Part shown: positions 14,865-24,354 of the stretch, one piece after another | How the letters are laid out: each line of letters starts with the position of its first letter | Numbering within the stretch: the stretch's first letter is position 1 | Source of the DNA: Flavihumibacter solisilvae | GTDB taxonomy: Bacteria; Bacteroidota; Bacteroidia; Chitinophagales; Chitinophagaceae | DNA length: 64,000 nt | Direction of reading: 5' to 3' | Assembly: GCF_000814475.1 (NCBI RefSeq) | Contig: NZ_JSVC01000019.1 | Span: 1 to 64,000 of the forward strand | Notes under the pieces: generated by a model | What the model was told of the DNA's origin: nothing | What the model saw: only the letters and a program-made list of their open reading frames with translations | Databases searched by the model: none | Translations under genes and position numbers: made by a program

Positions 14865-17492
14865 ATGTCAAAAAGCAGTGCCGATACACCATTGATGCAG
14901 CAGCATAAGGCCATCAAACAACGATATCCTGATGCTGTTCTCCTGTTTCGCGTGGGTGATTTTTATGAAACATTCGGCCAGGATGCCATTATTGCCTCCC
15001 AGGTCCTGGGCATTACCCTTACCAAAAGGAACAATGGCGCCGCTTCTTCATCGGAGCTTGCCGGCTTCCCTCATCATGCGCTCGATACTTACCTCCATAA
15101 ACTGGTAAAGGCCGGCTACAGGGTAGCAATCTGTGACCAGCTCGAAGATCCAAAGCAAGCCAAGGGAATCGTAAAGCGCGGGGTTACGGAAATGGTAACT
15201 CCCGGAACTGCAACCAATGATAAACTGCTCGAGCATCATTCCAATAATTTTCTAGGCAGCCTCTTTTTTTTGAGCGATGACCAGTTCGGTATTGCATTCC
15301 TGGATATTTCGACCGGCGAATTTTTTATTGCCGAAGGCGACAGGGAATATGCAGACAAGTTGCTGCAAAGCTTCCAGCCGGCCGAGATTCTCTTCCAGCG
15401 TCACCGGCAGAAACAGTTCAAGGAATTTTTCGGAACAAAATGTTACGTGTATACGCTGGATGAATGGATCTACCAGGAAACATATGCAAAGGATACACTG
15501 CTCAAACATTTCCAGACCCATTCACTCAAAGGATTTGGGGTTGACACTTTAACTAACGGACTGGTAGCTGCCGGGGCTATCCTGCATTACCTGAAGGATA
15601 CGGAACATCCCAACCTGCAGCATATCACATCAATGCAGCGGATAGACCGGGATGATTTTTTATGGATGGACAGGTTTACTGTCCGAAACCTGGAGTTGCT
15701 TGGCGGCCCCAGCAGCGACGGTCACACCTTACTCAAAGTAATGGATCATACCGTATCCCCGATGGGTGCACGTTTGTTGAAGCGCTGGATCGTATTTCCG
15801 TTAAAGGATGCAGCTCGTATCAATGAACGGCTTGACCTTGTTGAATACTTTATTGCAGAAGTTGAGTTGCGTAACCAGTTGACGCACCATATCCGTCAAT
15901 GTGGCGATATTGAACGGCTTGTAAGCAAGATCCCGCTGAAAAAGATCGGACCCCGCGAAGTCCTGCAACTCGCAAAAGGCCTTAACCAGGTTGCTCAGAT
16001 CAGGGAGCTCAGTGCTGCCACTACAAACAGTTACCTCAATCGGCTTACTGATACGCTGAATCCCTGCAGTTATATTGCTGAAAAAATTACCCGTCAACTC
16101 GTTGAGAATGCTCCACCAACAACAAACAAAGGAAGCTTCATTTGCGCGGGAATTAATGCTGAACTCGATGACCTGCGGAATATAGCCAGTTCGGGAAAGG
16201 AATATCTTGTTAAGCTGCAGCAGCAGGAGTCCGCAAATACCGGGATCCAGTCACTTCGTATCGGGTTCAACAATGTATTTGGCTATTACCTCGAGGTTAC
16301 GAATACCCATAAGAATAAAGTCCCCTCCGGCTGGATCAGGAAACAGACACTTGCAAATGCTGAAAGGTATATTACTCCCGAACTGAAAGAATATGAAGAA
16401 AAGATTACGGGTGCAGAAGACCGGATCCAGCAGATTGAGCTGCAATTGTTTGAAGAGCTCCTGAATGAATTACAGGACTACCTCTCACCTATTCAGACCA
16501 ATGGCAACCTGCTGGCGATTATGGATTGCCTGCTGTGTTTTGCTCAACTGTCGCTACACAACACCTACAAACGGCCACATATACACGAAGACCAGGCACT
16601 TAATATAAAAGCAGGCCGGCATCCTGTCATTGAAAAATTCCTATCGCCAGGTGAACAGTATGTATCGAACGATATCATACTCGACAAATCGGAACAGCAG
16701 ATCATCATCCTGACCGGTCCGAATATGAGTGGTAAGAGTGCACTCCTCCGTCAGGTTGCTATAATTACTTTAATGGCTCACATGGGATGTTTTGTGCCGG
16801 CAGACGAAGCACTAATTCCTGTTACAGATAAGATCTTTACGCGTGTGGGCGCGTCAGATAACCTGAGCGGTGGTGAATCCACTTTCATGGTTGAGATGAA
16901 TGAAACGGCAAGCATCATCAATAACGTTACTTCACGAAGCCTCATTTTACTCGATGAAATCGGTAGAGGCACGTCTACATATGATGGCATTTCCATTGCG
17001 TGGAGCATTGTTGAATTCCTGCACCAGGCGCCACAGCAACCCCTCACCCTCTTTGCCACGCACTATCATGAGCTCAATGAGCTGGAGAACAAATGGGAAA
17101 GGGTAAAGAACTATCACATCACCAACAAGGAGTCAGGAAACCGGATCATATTTCTCCGGAAACTTGCGCCAGGGGGAAGCACCCACAGTTTCGGGATTCA
17201 TGTGGCCAGAATGGCCGGAATGCCGCCTGCGCTTATTAACAGGGCCAACGAAATCCTGCAGCAGCTTGAATCCAAGCACCTTGTTAACAGCAATGGAACA
17301 GAAGCTGCCACAGTTTCGCTGAACGATAAAGTAAAAGAGATCGGCGGACCCAAAATGCAACTGTCGATCTTTGATGTGCATTCCCAGACTTTTGAAGACA
17401 TCCGTAGTGTGCTCGAAGGGATCAATATTAACAGGCTTACGCCAGTTGAAGCGCTGCTCAAGCTACAGGAGATAAAGAATATGATCCACTAA
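14865..17492 (+). CDS. mutS: DNA mismatch repair ATPase MutS
   Basis: 875 residues. MutS finds mismatches and recruits MutL. The mismatch-reading motif is in FRVGDFYETFG near residue 30; the Walker A TGPNMSGKS is near 617; LLDEIGRGTSTYDG is Walker B plus signature; and the C-terminal helix-turn-helix region (LAPGGSTHSFGIHVARMAG) is complete. Full family length, so a MutS1-type protein and not MutS2. Its stop codon interlocks with that of the convergent outer-membrane gene (CTAA, 17489-17492). Confidence 0.97.
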   Translation: MSKSSADTPLMQQHKAIKQRYPDAVLLFRVGDFYETFGQDAIIASQVLGITLTKRNNGAASSSELAGFPHHALDTYLHKLVKAGYRVAICDQLEDPKQAKGIVKRGVTEMVTPGTATNDKLLEHHSNNFLGSLFFLSDDQFGIAFLDISTGEFFIAEGDREYADKLLQSFQPAEILFQRHRQKQFKEFFGTKCYVYTLDEWIYQETYAKDTLLKHFQTHSLKGFGVDTLTNGLVAAGAILHYLKDTEHPNLQHITSMQRIDRDDFLWMDRFTVRNLELLGGPSSDGHTLLKVMDHTVSPMGARLLKRWIVFPLKDAARINERLDLVEYFIAEVELRNQLTHHIRQCGDIERLVSKIPLKKIGPREVLQLAKGLNQVAQIRELSAATTNSYLNRLTDTLNPCSYIAEKITRQLVENAPPTTNKGSFICAGINAELDDLRNIASSGKEYLVKLQQQESANTGIQSLRIGFNNVFGYYLEVTNTHKNKVPSGWIRKQTLANAERYITPELKEYEEKITGAEDRIQQIELQLFEELLNELQDYLSPIQTNGNLLAIMDCLLCFAQLSLHNTYKRPHIHEDQALNIKAGRHPVIEKFLSPGEQYVSNDIILDKSEQQIIILTGPNMSGKSALLRQVAIITLMAHMGCFVPADEALIPVTDKIFTRVGASDNLSGGESTFMVEMNETASIINNVTSRSLILLDEIGRGTSTYDGISIAWSIVEFLHQAPQQPLTLFATHYHELNELENKWERVKNYHITNKESGNRIIFLRKLAPGGSTHSFGIHVARMAGMPPALINRANEILQQLESKHLVNSNGTEAATVSLNDKVKEIGGPKMQLSIFDVHSQTFEDIRSVLEGININRLTPVEALLKLQEIKNMIH

Positions 17493-18157
17493 AACCGCAT
17501 TGCCATGCCCACGCGGATATTCCTGTTGTAAGCGTCTACAGACTGACCTGCATTCAGGCGGCTTAAGCCATGGTCGTAACCTGCATAGATATTAAGTCCA
17601 TTATTGAACTGGTAGCCGATACCACCTGTAATGGCTGCGTCCCAGCGGTTGAACTGATCAGTAACATTCCATTTCCTGTTGAGGAGGTTAACACCAAGCA
17701 CACCCGCCTTTACCCGTAGATCAGAAGATAGCAGGTAAGAAACCTGTGGACCTGCAAACACTTCGAAACCTTTGCCGATCCTTGCTTTTACTAACACCGG
17801 CATCTCAAGATATTGTGTACGCAGGTCTGTCGTAGCGTTAATACCGATCACCTCGAGAACCTTGAGGTTCACTTTACCTTTAAATCCATATCCTTTGGTG
17901 GAATAAGAAAGTCCAGGCTCGATCATTACCCTGGAACCAAGGGGGATCTGCATGAAACCACCGGCATGAAATCCTGTTCGTCCCCCTGTTGTAAGCATGC
18001 CGTCGGTCCATTCAAGAACCTGATCTAATTGTGTAGCTGCATCACCTTTAATAGAAGCAAAGTTGAGACCTGCCCGCACTCCAAAATGCACCGGCGACTG
18101 CGCATATATGGCGCCTGTAACAACAAGGGCGATTAATACCATGAGTGATTTTTTCAT
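17489..18157 (-). CDS. Outer-membrane beta-barrel protein
   Basis: 222 residues with a signal peptide (ending AIYA-QSPVHFG). The mature part has the beta-strand pattern of the porin-like OMP_b-brl_2 group: FGVRAGLNFASIKG at the start, MIEPGLSYSTKGYGFKG, YLEMPVLVKARIG, GPQVSYLLSSDL and a final RNIRVGMAMRF ending in Phe. Likely an eight-stranded barrel of unknown role. Single gene; no terminator between it and mutS. Confidence 0.85.
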   Translation of the reverse strand: MKKSLMVLIALVVTGAIYAQSPVHFGVRAGLNFASIKGDAATQLDQVLEWTDGMLTTGGRTGFHAGGFMQIPLGSRVMIEPGLSYSTKGYGFKGKVNLKVLEVIGINATTDLRTQYLEMPVLVKARIGKGFEVFAGPQVSYLLSSDLRVKAGVLGVNLLNRKWNVTDQFNRWDAAITGGIGYQFNNGLNIYAGYDHGLSRLNAGQSVDAYNRNIRVGMAMRF

Positions 18158-18266
18158 AACTGGACTGATACGGATTTTTAAGCCGTTCCAATCTGTGACC
18201 AGACAAAAATCACGAGGTAAAATGCAGGCTATTCAAAGTTTTGTTAAGGTAACAGTTAACCGTTTG

Positions 18267-19394
18267 TTACAACATCCCCTTTAACTTCTCCACAACATAG
18301 TCAACTTCCTCTTTGGAATTTTGCCTGCTGAAGGAGAACCTGACAGCAACGAGGTTTGGATTGTTATTAATAGCACGGATCACATGAGATCCCAGATCTG
18401 CACCGCTGGTACAGGCGCTTCCACCAGAAGCACAAATGCCATTGATATCGAGGTTAAACAATATCATTTCCGACTTCTCAGTTTTTGGAAATGAAACATT
18501 CAGGACAGTATAAAGGCTTTTGCCGAAAGTATCACCGTTGAAATAGATTCCGGGGATCTCTGCTTTCAGTTTTTCAGCCATGTAATATTTCAGGCCCGTA
18601 ATATATTCCTTATCTGTTTCAAAGCGCGATGTTGCCAGTTCCAGCGCCTTTGCGAATCCAACAACACCATACAGGTTTTCAGTACCTGCCCGCATGTTAC
18701 GCTCCTGCGACCCGCCGTGGATCATTGGTTTGATCTGAACATTCTCGTTGATGTACAGGATTCCAACACCTTTCGGACCATTGAATTTATGGCCTGCCCC
18801 GGTAATAAAATGTACCGGTGTGTTACGAAGGTCAAAGGGATAGTGACCCACAGTCTGAACTGTATCCGAATGGAATACGGCATTATATTTTTTACAAATT
18901 TCACCGGCAGCATGAATATCCAGCAAGTTGCCGATCTCGTTGTTGGCATGCATGAGACTAACCAGGCACTTTTCCCTGCTTTCCGCCAGTAACCTCTCCA
19001 GGTCGGCCAGGTCAATATGCCCGTCAGGGGTCAATCTTACATAGCTCAGGGCTACGTTGCCCTGGCGATTCATATATTCTACTGTATGTGAGGTCGCATG
19101 GTGCTCAATAGGCGACGAAATAATGCGCCTGCAACCCAGGTCCCTGACTGCAGCTGAAATTGCAGTGTTGCTGCTTTCAGTACCACCGGATGTGAAAAAT
19201 ATTTCCGCAGGGTGAGCATTGAGGATTTTCGCTACCGTTTTCCGTGCATTTTCGATAGCTAGCCGGCTTTCGCGGCCATATGAATAAATGGATGATGGAT
19301 TGCCAAACTTTTCAGTCAGGTAGGGCATCATGGCTTCCAGGACCTCTGGATCCAGGGAAGTGGTAGCGGCGTTGTCGAAATAGATCCTCTGCAC
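18267..19394 (-). CDS. Cysteine desulfurase (IscS/NifS type)
   Basis: 375 residues from a GTG start; no ATG fits better, since the family N-terminus MQRIYFDNAATT begins there. PLP enzyme taking sulfur from cysteine for Fe-S clusters and thiolated tRNA. The PLP lysine is Lys203 (GHKFNGPKG); the sulfur-carrying Cys328 is in GGSACTSG; SPIEHHA holds the His stacked on the cofactor. The active-site loop context fits the IscS/NifS group rather than SufS. No iscU or suf genes are adjacent. Confidence 0.92.
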   Translation of the reverse strand: MQRIYFDNAATTSLDPEVLEAMMPYLTEKFGNPSSIYSYGRESRLAIENARKTVAKILNAHPAEIFFTSGGTESSNTAISAAVRDLGCRRIISSPIEHHATSHTVEYMNRQGNVALSYVRLTPDGHIDLADLERLLAESREKCLVSLMHANNEIGNLLDIHAAGEICKKYNAVFHSDTVQTVGHYPFDLRNTPVHFITGAGHKFNGPKGVGILYINENVQIKPMIHGGSQERNMRAGTENLYGVVGFAKALELATSRFETDKEYITGLKYYMAEKLKAEIPGIYFNGDTFGKSLYTVLNVSFPKTEKSEMILFNLDINGICASGGSACTSGADLGSHVIRAINNNPNLVAVRFSFSRQNSKEEVDYVVEKLKGML

Positions 19395-19419
19395 GGTAGG
19401 AATTTTGGTAAAATAAAAA

Positions 19420-19436
19420 GCTCCCCGATGGGGAGC
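19420..19436 (-). terminator. Terminator after the phosphohexomutase gene
   Basis: A 7-bp GC-rich stem (GCTCCCC/GGGGAGC) with a 3-nt loop, followed on the minus strand by TTTTTATTTT. It separates the mutase gene from the cysteine desulfurase gene, whose start is only 26 nt further on. Confidence 0.75.
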
Positions 19437-19463
19437 CGCAAATTTCTGGAATTATTTTGAAAA

Positions 19464-20843
19464 TCAGAGGAACTCTTTAATGTCCTGCATCAGCCGGAGG
19501 GCGATATTGTTGGCAGTAGTCTCAAAATTGCTCTCTGCGTAGATCCGGATGATAGGTTCTGTATTGGAGGTCCGCAAATGCACCCAGTCAGAATCAAACT
19601 CGATCTTCAGTCCGTCTTCAGTATTAACAGGCTGTTTCTTATATTTCTTCTGGATTTTTTCAAATATATCTTTTACGTCAATATGTTTTTCCAGCTCGAT
19701 CTTGTTCTTGGAAATGAAATAGTCGGGGTATTTGCTCCTGAAGGATTTGATTCCGTTCTTATGTTGTGCAAGTGCCGTCAGGAATAAGCCGATTCCGATC
19801 AGGGCGTCCCTTCCATAATGGAGGTCCGGAACTATTATGCCGCCATTTCCTTCCCCACCGATAACAGCATTAACTTCTTTCATCCGGTTAACAACGTTCA
19901 CTTCACCAACTGCAGACGGGAAATATTCACCTTCATGCTTAAGTGTAATTTCTTTCAATGCCTTGGTTGAAGACATATTGGAAACAGTATTCCCTTTGCG
20001 GTGGCTCAGGACATAATCTGCGACGGCGACAAGCGTAAATTCCTCACCAAACATGCTGCCATCTTCACATACAAAACAAAGCCTGTCCACGTCAGGGTCA
20101 ACCGCAATACCAAGAGAGGCGCCGGACTTTTTCACCTCGGCACTCAGGCCGGAAAGATTTTCCGGAAGCGGCTCCGGGTTGTGTGCAAAGCGGCCGTTGA
20201 TTTCTTCATTTAAAATTATCACGTCCTCAACACCCAAGGCATGGAGCAACCTGGGAACAGCTATTGCGCCGCTTGAATTTATGGCATCCACTACCACTTT
20301 GAATTGTTTCCCGCGGATAGCTGCAACATCAACCAGCGGATAATTCACAACAGTTTCAATATGTTTGTCGAGATAGGTATCGTTGACAGTAACGGCTCCA
20401 AGCTTATCAACACCTATAAATTGGAACGCATCTTTTGAAGCCAGTTCAAGAACTTCCCTGCCGGCTTCAGCTGAAATAAATTCGCCGTCTTTGTTCAGTA
20501 ATTTAAGTGCATTCCACTCTTTTGGGTTATGGCTGGCTGTGAGGATAATACCGCCGTCAGCGTTTTCCCACTTCACTGCCATTTCCACAGTAGGTGTGGT
20601 AGACAAACCGAGGTCAACAACCTGGATGCCCAATCCAACCAATGTCTGAATAACAAGTTGGCTTACCATTTCACCTGATATCCGTCCGTCCCTGCCAATT
20701 ACAACCTTGGCTGATTTATTAGATGCAGTAAGCATGCTGCCGTAGGCAGCGGAGAATCTTACAATATCCAGAGGGGTTAAATTTTCGGTAGGATGCCCGC
20801 CTATGGTTCCACGAATTCCTGAGATACTTTTTATCAATGCCAC
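19464..20843 (-). CDS. Phosphoglucosamine mutase / phosphomannomutase family
   Basis: 459 residues from a GTG start. Alpha-D-phosphohexomutase with four domains: the phosphoserine loop TASHNP (Ser104), the metal loop DPDVDR, the sugar loop GEGNGG (here different from the GEESGH and GEQSGH of classical PMM/PGM and GlmM), and the C-terminal phosphate loop RTSNTEP. Most likely makes glucosamine 1-phosphate for cell-wall precursors or interconverts mannose/glucose phosphates; the substrate is not settled. A -7 box lies 21 nt upstream. Confidence 0.85.
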   Translation of the reverse strand: MALIKSISGIRGTIGGHPTENLTPLDIVRFSAAYGSMLTASNKSAKVVIGRDGRISGEMVSQLVIQTLVGLGIQVVDLGLSTTPTVEMAVKWENADGGIILTASHNPKEWNALKLLNKDGEFISAEAGREVLELASKDAFQFIGVDKLGAVTVNDTYLDKHIETVVNYPLVDVAAIRGKQFKVVVDAINSSGAIAVPRLLHALGVEDVIILNEEINGRFAHNPEPLPENLSGLSAEVKKSGASLGIAVDPDVDRLCFVCEDGSMFGEEFTLVAVADYVLSHRKGNTVSNMSSTKALKEITLKHEGEYFPSAVGEVNVVNRMKEVNAVIGGEGNGGIIVPDLHYGRDALIGIGLFLTALAQHKNGIKSFRSKYPDYFISKNKIELEKHIDVKDIFEKIQKKYKKQPVNTEDGLKIEFDSDWVHLRTSNTEPIIRIYAESNFETTANNIALRLMQDIKEFL

Positions 20844-20864
20844 AGTTCCTGGGGTTTAATTAAT

Positions 20865-20872
20865 CAAAAATA
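20865..20872 (-). promoter_or_regulatory. -7 box (TATTTTTG) for the phosphohexomutase gene
   Basis: TAnnTTTG on the minus strand, 21 nt upstream of the GTG start at 20843; supports that start. Confidence 0.5.
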
Positions 20873-20908
20873 AGCGTTTCCCCGGAGTGCTGAACAGATG
20901 TGGATACT

Positions 20909-20916
20909 TACTTTTG
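20909..20916 (+). promoter_or_regulatory. -7 box (TACTTTTG) for the methyltransferase gene
   Basis: TAnnTTTG ending 14 nt before the ATG at 20931. It lies inside the longest open frame (from 20898), which therefore is not the real start. Confidence 0.5.
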
Positions 20917-20930
20917 ACAAAAATTCAGGC

Positions 20931-21671
20931 ATGTCGACCGGCAGCTGGTTCCAGGAATGGTTCAATTCTCCTTATTATCAGCAATTATATTTCAAGCGGG
21001 ATGAAGCAGAGGCAGACAGTTTTATCAGCAGGCTGGTAGGGCATTTAAAACCCGGATCAGGCGCTACCATGCTTGATGTCGCCTGCGGCCGGGGGCGCCA
21101 CTCACGCAGCCTGGCATCAATGGGTTTTGATGTGACAGGAATCGATATTTCAGAAGACAGCATCCGGGACGCGCTTCTAACAGAAAATAAGCATCTGCAT
21201 TTTTTCGTACACGACATGCGGCTTCCCTTCCGGATAAATTATTTCCAGTATGCCTTTAACTTCTTTACCAGCTTCGGATACTTCCGCACGGAAAGGGAGC
21301 ATTACAATGCCATTCGTACAATTGCCCAATCGTTGTTGCCAGGCGGCGTTTTTGTGATGGACTTTCTCAACGTGCACTATGCGGAGGACCACCTGATTCA
21401 TAAACACGAGGAAGAACTCGATGGCGTGAACTTTTTTATCACGCGCTGGCTGGATGAGACACATTTTTACAAGCGGGTGATCGTGGAAGATGATCGTCTC
21501 GAAGCCCCGCTCGAGTTCACGGAAAAGGTCGCCAAATTTTCACTTGGCGATTTCAACGACATGTTCTCTTTCCACAAACTGCAGATCCAGGAGGTGTTCG
21601 GAGATTATGAATTCGGCAATTACGATGTAAAAAAATCTCCCCGGCTGATCATAATTGCAAAAAAAGTGTAA
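20931..21671 (+). CDS. Class I SAM-dependent methyltransferase
   Basis: 246 residues from the ATG at 20931. Motif I is MLDVACGRGRHSRSLA, followed by GFDVTGIDIS, which binds the ribose of SAM; the core continues through FFTSFGYF and LLPGGVFVMDFLN. This is the Methyltransf_25/11-like fold with an extra beta-rich piece near 180-220. Small-molecule substrate unknown. Its stop codon is one base away from the convergent sulfatase-like gene. Confidence 0.85.
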   Translation: MSTGSWFQEWFNSPYYQQLYFKRDEAEADSFISRLVGHLKPGSGATMLDVACGRGRHSRSLASMGFDVTGIDISEDSIRDALLTENKHLHFFVHDMRLPFRINYFQYAFNFFTSFGYFRTEREHYNAIRTIAQSLLPGGVFVMDFLNVHYAEDHLIHKHEEELDGVNFFITRWLDETHFYKRVIVEDDRLEAPLEFTEKVAKFSLGDFNDMFSFHKLQIQEVFGDYEFGNYDVKKSPRLIIIAKKV

Positions 21672-21672
21672 C

Positions 21673-23682
21673 TCATTTATTTCCTTCGCTCCCGGCTTTT
21701 TTGTTGTTCAGGAGCATGTACCTGGCAGTATGATAAAAGGCCTGGGACCACCATTCGTAAGAAGCAGTGTCTGGTGCTGCTTCCACGGGTTTCGCAGCGA
21801 AGTCGGCCCATACCAGGCTTGTCGCACGCCCCTGCATGGCGCGGTTATAATAATACTCTCCTGAGATCAGTCCAAGATTTTTATTGTTATAATCCATAAT
21901 AAAAACCTTGTTTTCCTTTCCGCTGTCACGTGCATTCCTGGCCATGAGGTCGGTCCCCATTCCACTATTCCTGTATGGGATATTCACTATCCCTGCCAAT
22001 GTCGGAAGCACATCAACCTGTGAAGCCAGGTCGTGAATGCGTTTTGCCGGTAACTTCCCCGGGGCGTAGAACAACATGGGTACATGGTTGGATGAAAGGC
22101 GGTTATCTGTCCATGACCTCGGGAACAACGGACCTGCGTTTCCTGCGATCCCATGATCCCCGATAAATGCGAAGATGGTATTATTGTAATAAGGTGATTT
22201 TTTTGCCGTTTCCATGAATCTCCGGAAGCAATAATCGGTATACCGGAAGGCGTTCAATTCCTCGTTGGATTCAAATCCATATTTACGCAGGGTATCAATG
22301 GGGAAGTTGACGATGTCCATTTGCTTCCTGTCTTCTTCGGGAATAGTATACGGCCGGTGATTATCTGCTGTCTGAATAATGGCAAAAAAGGGATGGTCTT
22401 CCGTCTTCAGCACTTTATCAGCTTCAAGAAACAGGTTCATATCGCTGATACCCCAGACATCGACTTTCGGTACATTGTAACTACCTTCTTCGTAGAGGTT
22501 CAACCCAGAAATATTATTGGTGAGAATCCCACGGATATTGGCCCAGCTTGTACTGCCCCCGAGGAAATAGAACTTTTTATGTCCCTTAAAATCATTGATG
22601 ATTGTGTGCTGATCAACCATCATGGGATTCCGGCTCGCCGTTTTCACCAGTTCCACATCCGGGATCCCGGTTATTGTTGCCCACACTCCTTTTGCCGTTC
22701 CTATTAACGGAGTGAAACAATTATCGAAGAATAAACCGTTTTTGCAAAGTTCTGCGAAATAAGGTGTGGTATTCAACGGGCTTCCCCACATTGAACTTTT
22801 ATAGCCGCTGAAGCTTTCACAGATTACCAGCACCACATTCGGTTGTTGGTTACCGTTCCAGTTATATATCGAATCGGGCACTACATTACGTTCGAACCGA
22901 AGTGCATTGGCATCGGGTTGCGTAACCCCCAGGTATTCAGCCATCCGGGGGTATGCCTCGCGGACCTTATTTACATCATATGAGGAACTCCTGAATTTAA
23001 ACGAGCTGAAAAAAGACTGGATTGGATTAAGGGCAATGTTGGCATTGAAATCATTGCCCAGGTTGAAGGCATCACTCCAGCGAAGCGGATATTGCCCGAT
23101 CCTGCCGAATATGCAGATACAGAAAAACACCAACACCAATATAAATGAAACAATCCTGGTAAACTTAGCCGGCGGATCCCAGCGAAATGCGATGTACCGG
23201 TACAAAAACATTAACAGGGCAACTATGATCCAGGTAACACCGATAACGGTTATAGTCAATCGAAACACCGGATAGGTCTGCCAGACCATGCCGGCGGAAA
23301 TCCGGGCATCTTCGAGGAAACTGAGTGCACTCGCGTTAAGCCGTTGGTTCAGATACCGGAAATGAAGGAAATCTGTCACAAAAAACATCACCAATGCCAG
23401 CGTCACTATAATAAAGAAACCTTTCCACCAGGGGCGGGACCGTTCATTCCGGAAAGGGTCTAGGGGAAGAAACGAGGTCGCTGCCAAAACAACCAGCGAG
23501 ATCGCTGCCGCCACACGGGCATCATAACGGAGCCCAAGCCAGAAAGTACGAGACGTGGGACCGGTATCGGCCATTGGTATACGAAACACATACCAGGAAA
23601 AAACCCGGGCTGCAGACATAAATAATACCAGCAAAAGGAAAACTGCAAGGACCCAGCGGATGGTCCGGGGAATTTTGTTCAT
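21673..23682 (-). CDS. LTA-synthase-like sulfatase-fold membrane phosphotransferase
   Basis: 669 residues from the ATG at 23682 (the frame opens 9 bp earlier at a TTG). Five membrane helices lie in the first 200 residues, then an alkaline-phosphatase-fold domain: NVVLVICESFSGY (metal Glu), IGTAKGVWATITGIPD with the catalytic Thr, and FAFIGDHGIAG (metal Asp-His). In Gram-positives this family polymerises glycerol phosphate; in Bacteroidota the role is probably transfer of a phospho-alcohol head group to a glycan or lipid. A near-match box GATTTTTG sits 6 nt before the start. Confidence 0.85.
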   Translation of the reverse strand: MNKIPRTIRWVLAVFLLLVLFMSAARVFSWYVFRIPMADTGPTSRTFWLGLRYDARVAAAISLVVLAATSFLPLDPFRNERSRPWWKGFFIIVTLALVMFFVTDFLHFRYLNQRLNASALSFLEDARISAGMVWQTYPVFRLTITVIGVTWIIVALLMFLYRYIAFRWDPPAKFTRIVSFILVLVFFCICIFGRIGQYPLRWSDAFNLGNDFNANIALNPIQSFFSSFKFRSSSYDVNKVREAYPRMAEYLGVTQPDANALRFERNVVPDSIYNWNGNQQPNVVLVICESFSGYKSSMWGSPLNTTPYFAELCKNGLFFDNCFTPLIGTAKGVWATITGIPDVELVKTASRNPMMVDQHTIINDFKGHKKFYFLGGSTSWANIRGILTNNISGLNLYEEGSYNVPKVDVWGISDMNLFLEADKVLKTEDHPFFAIIQTADNHRPYTIPEEDRKQMDIVNFPIDTLRKYGFESNEELNAFRYTDYCFRRFMETAKKSPYYNNTIFAFIGDHGIAGNAGPLFPRSWTDNRLSSNHVPMLFYAPGKLPAKRIHDLASQVDVLPTLAGIVNIPYRNSGMGTDLMARNARDSGKENKVFIMDYNNKNLGLISGEYYYNRAMQGRATSLVWADFAAKPVEAAPDTASYEWWSQAFYHTARYMLLNNKKAGSEGNK

Positions 23683-23727
23683 ACCCCGCAAAAATCGGGA
23701 ATATTTACACTTGAGCGGACAACTGCT

Positions 23728-23735
23728 TATTTTTG
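23728..23735 (+). promoter_or_regulatory. -7 box (TATTTTTG) for the PAP2 gene
   Basis: TAnnTTTG ending 18 nt before the ATG at 23754. The TTG of the box is also the first codon of the longest open frame, so the later ATG is the real start. Confidence 0.5.
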
Positions 23736-23753
23736 TATAAGTTAGATAATTAC

Positions 23754-24341
23754 ATGGATCTGATAGACCGGTTAATTGAATATGATAAGGCGTTGATGGT
23801 ACGCATTAATAATGAATGGCACCATCCCGTGCTGGATATACTGTTCCAACATATAAGGGAGACTTATTTCTGGATGCCGGTATACCTGTTTTTCATTGTC
23901 TTTGCTGCGCTCAATTTTGGAAAGAGAGGGTGGCTTTGGATATTGGCTGCTGTCCTTACCATTGCAATTACCGACCAGGTTAGCAGCAATCTCATAAAGA
24001 ATAACATTATGCGACTCCGCCCCTGCAGGGATCCTGAGATTGCCGACCAGATCCGTTTCTTTATCAAATATTGTCCGCGAAGCAGCAGCTTTACTTCATC
24101 GCACGCCACCAACCACTTTGGTTTTGCCAGCTTCGTTGTGCTTACCCTGCGGAACTTTACCGGTCCCTGGATCAATATACTTATTCTGTTTGCTGCAACC
24201 GTTAGTTATGCCCAGGTATATGTGGGTGTGCATTATCCGCTTGATGTTTGTTGCGGGGCTATCGTCGGTAGCTCCATCGGATACGGAATGAGTATTATCT
24301 TCAACAAAAAAATAGGCTTGCCGGCTTTTGCCCGCAGCTGA
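23754..24341 (+). CDS. PAP2-family membrane phosphatase
   Basis: 195 residues with about five membrane helices. The three phosphatase motifs are seen: KNNIMRLRP, SSSFTSSHATNH and YVGVHYPLD, with the catalytic His residues in the last two. Enzymes of this type remove phosphate from lipids such as undecaprenyl pyrophosphate or phosphatidic acid on the outer face of the inner membrane. The next gene starts 13 nt downstream, so the two form an operon. Confidence 0.9.
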   Translation: MDLIDRLIEYDKALMVRINNEWHHPVLDILFQHIRETYFWMPVYLFFIVFAALNFGKRGWLWILAAVLTIAITDQVSSNLIKNNIMRLRPCRDPEIADQIRFFIKYCPRSSSFTSSHATNHFGFASFVVLTLRNFTGPWINILILFAATVSYAQVYVGVHYPLDVCCGAIVGSSIGYGMSIIFNKKIGLPAFARS

Positions 24342-24354
24342 TCAATCCAATATA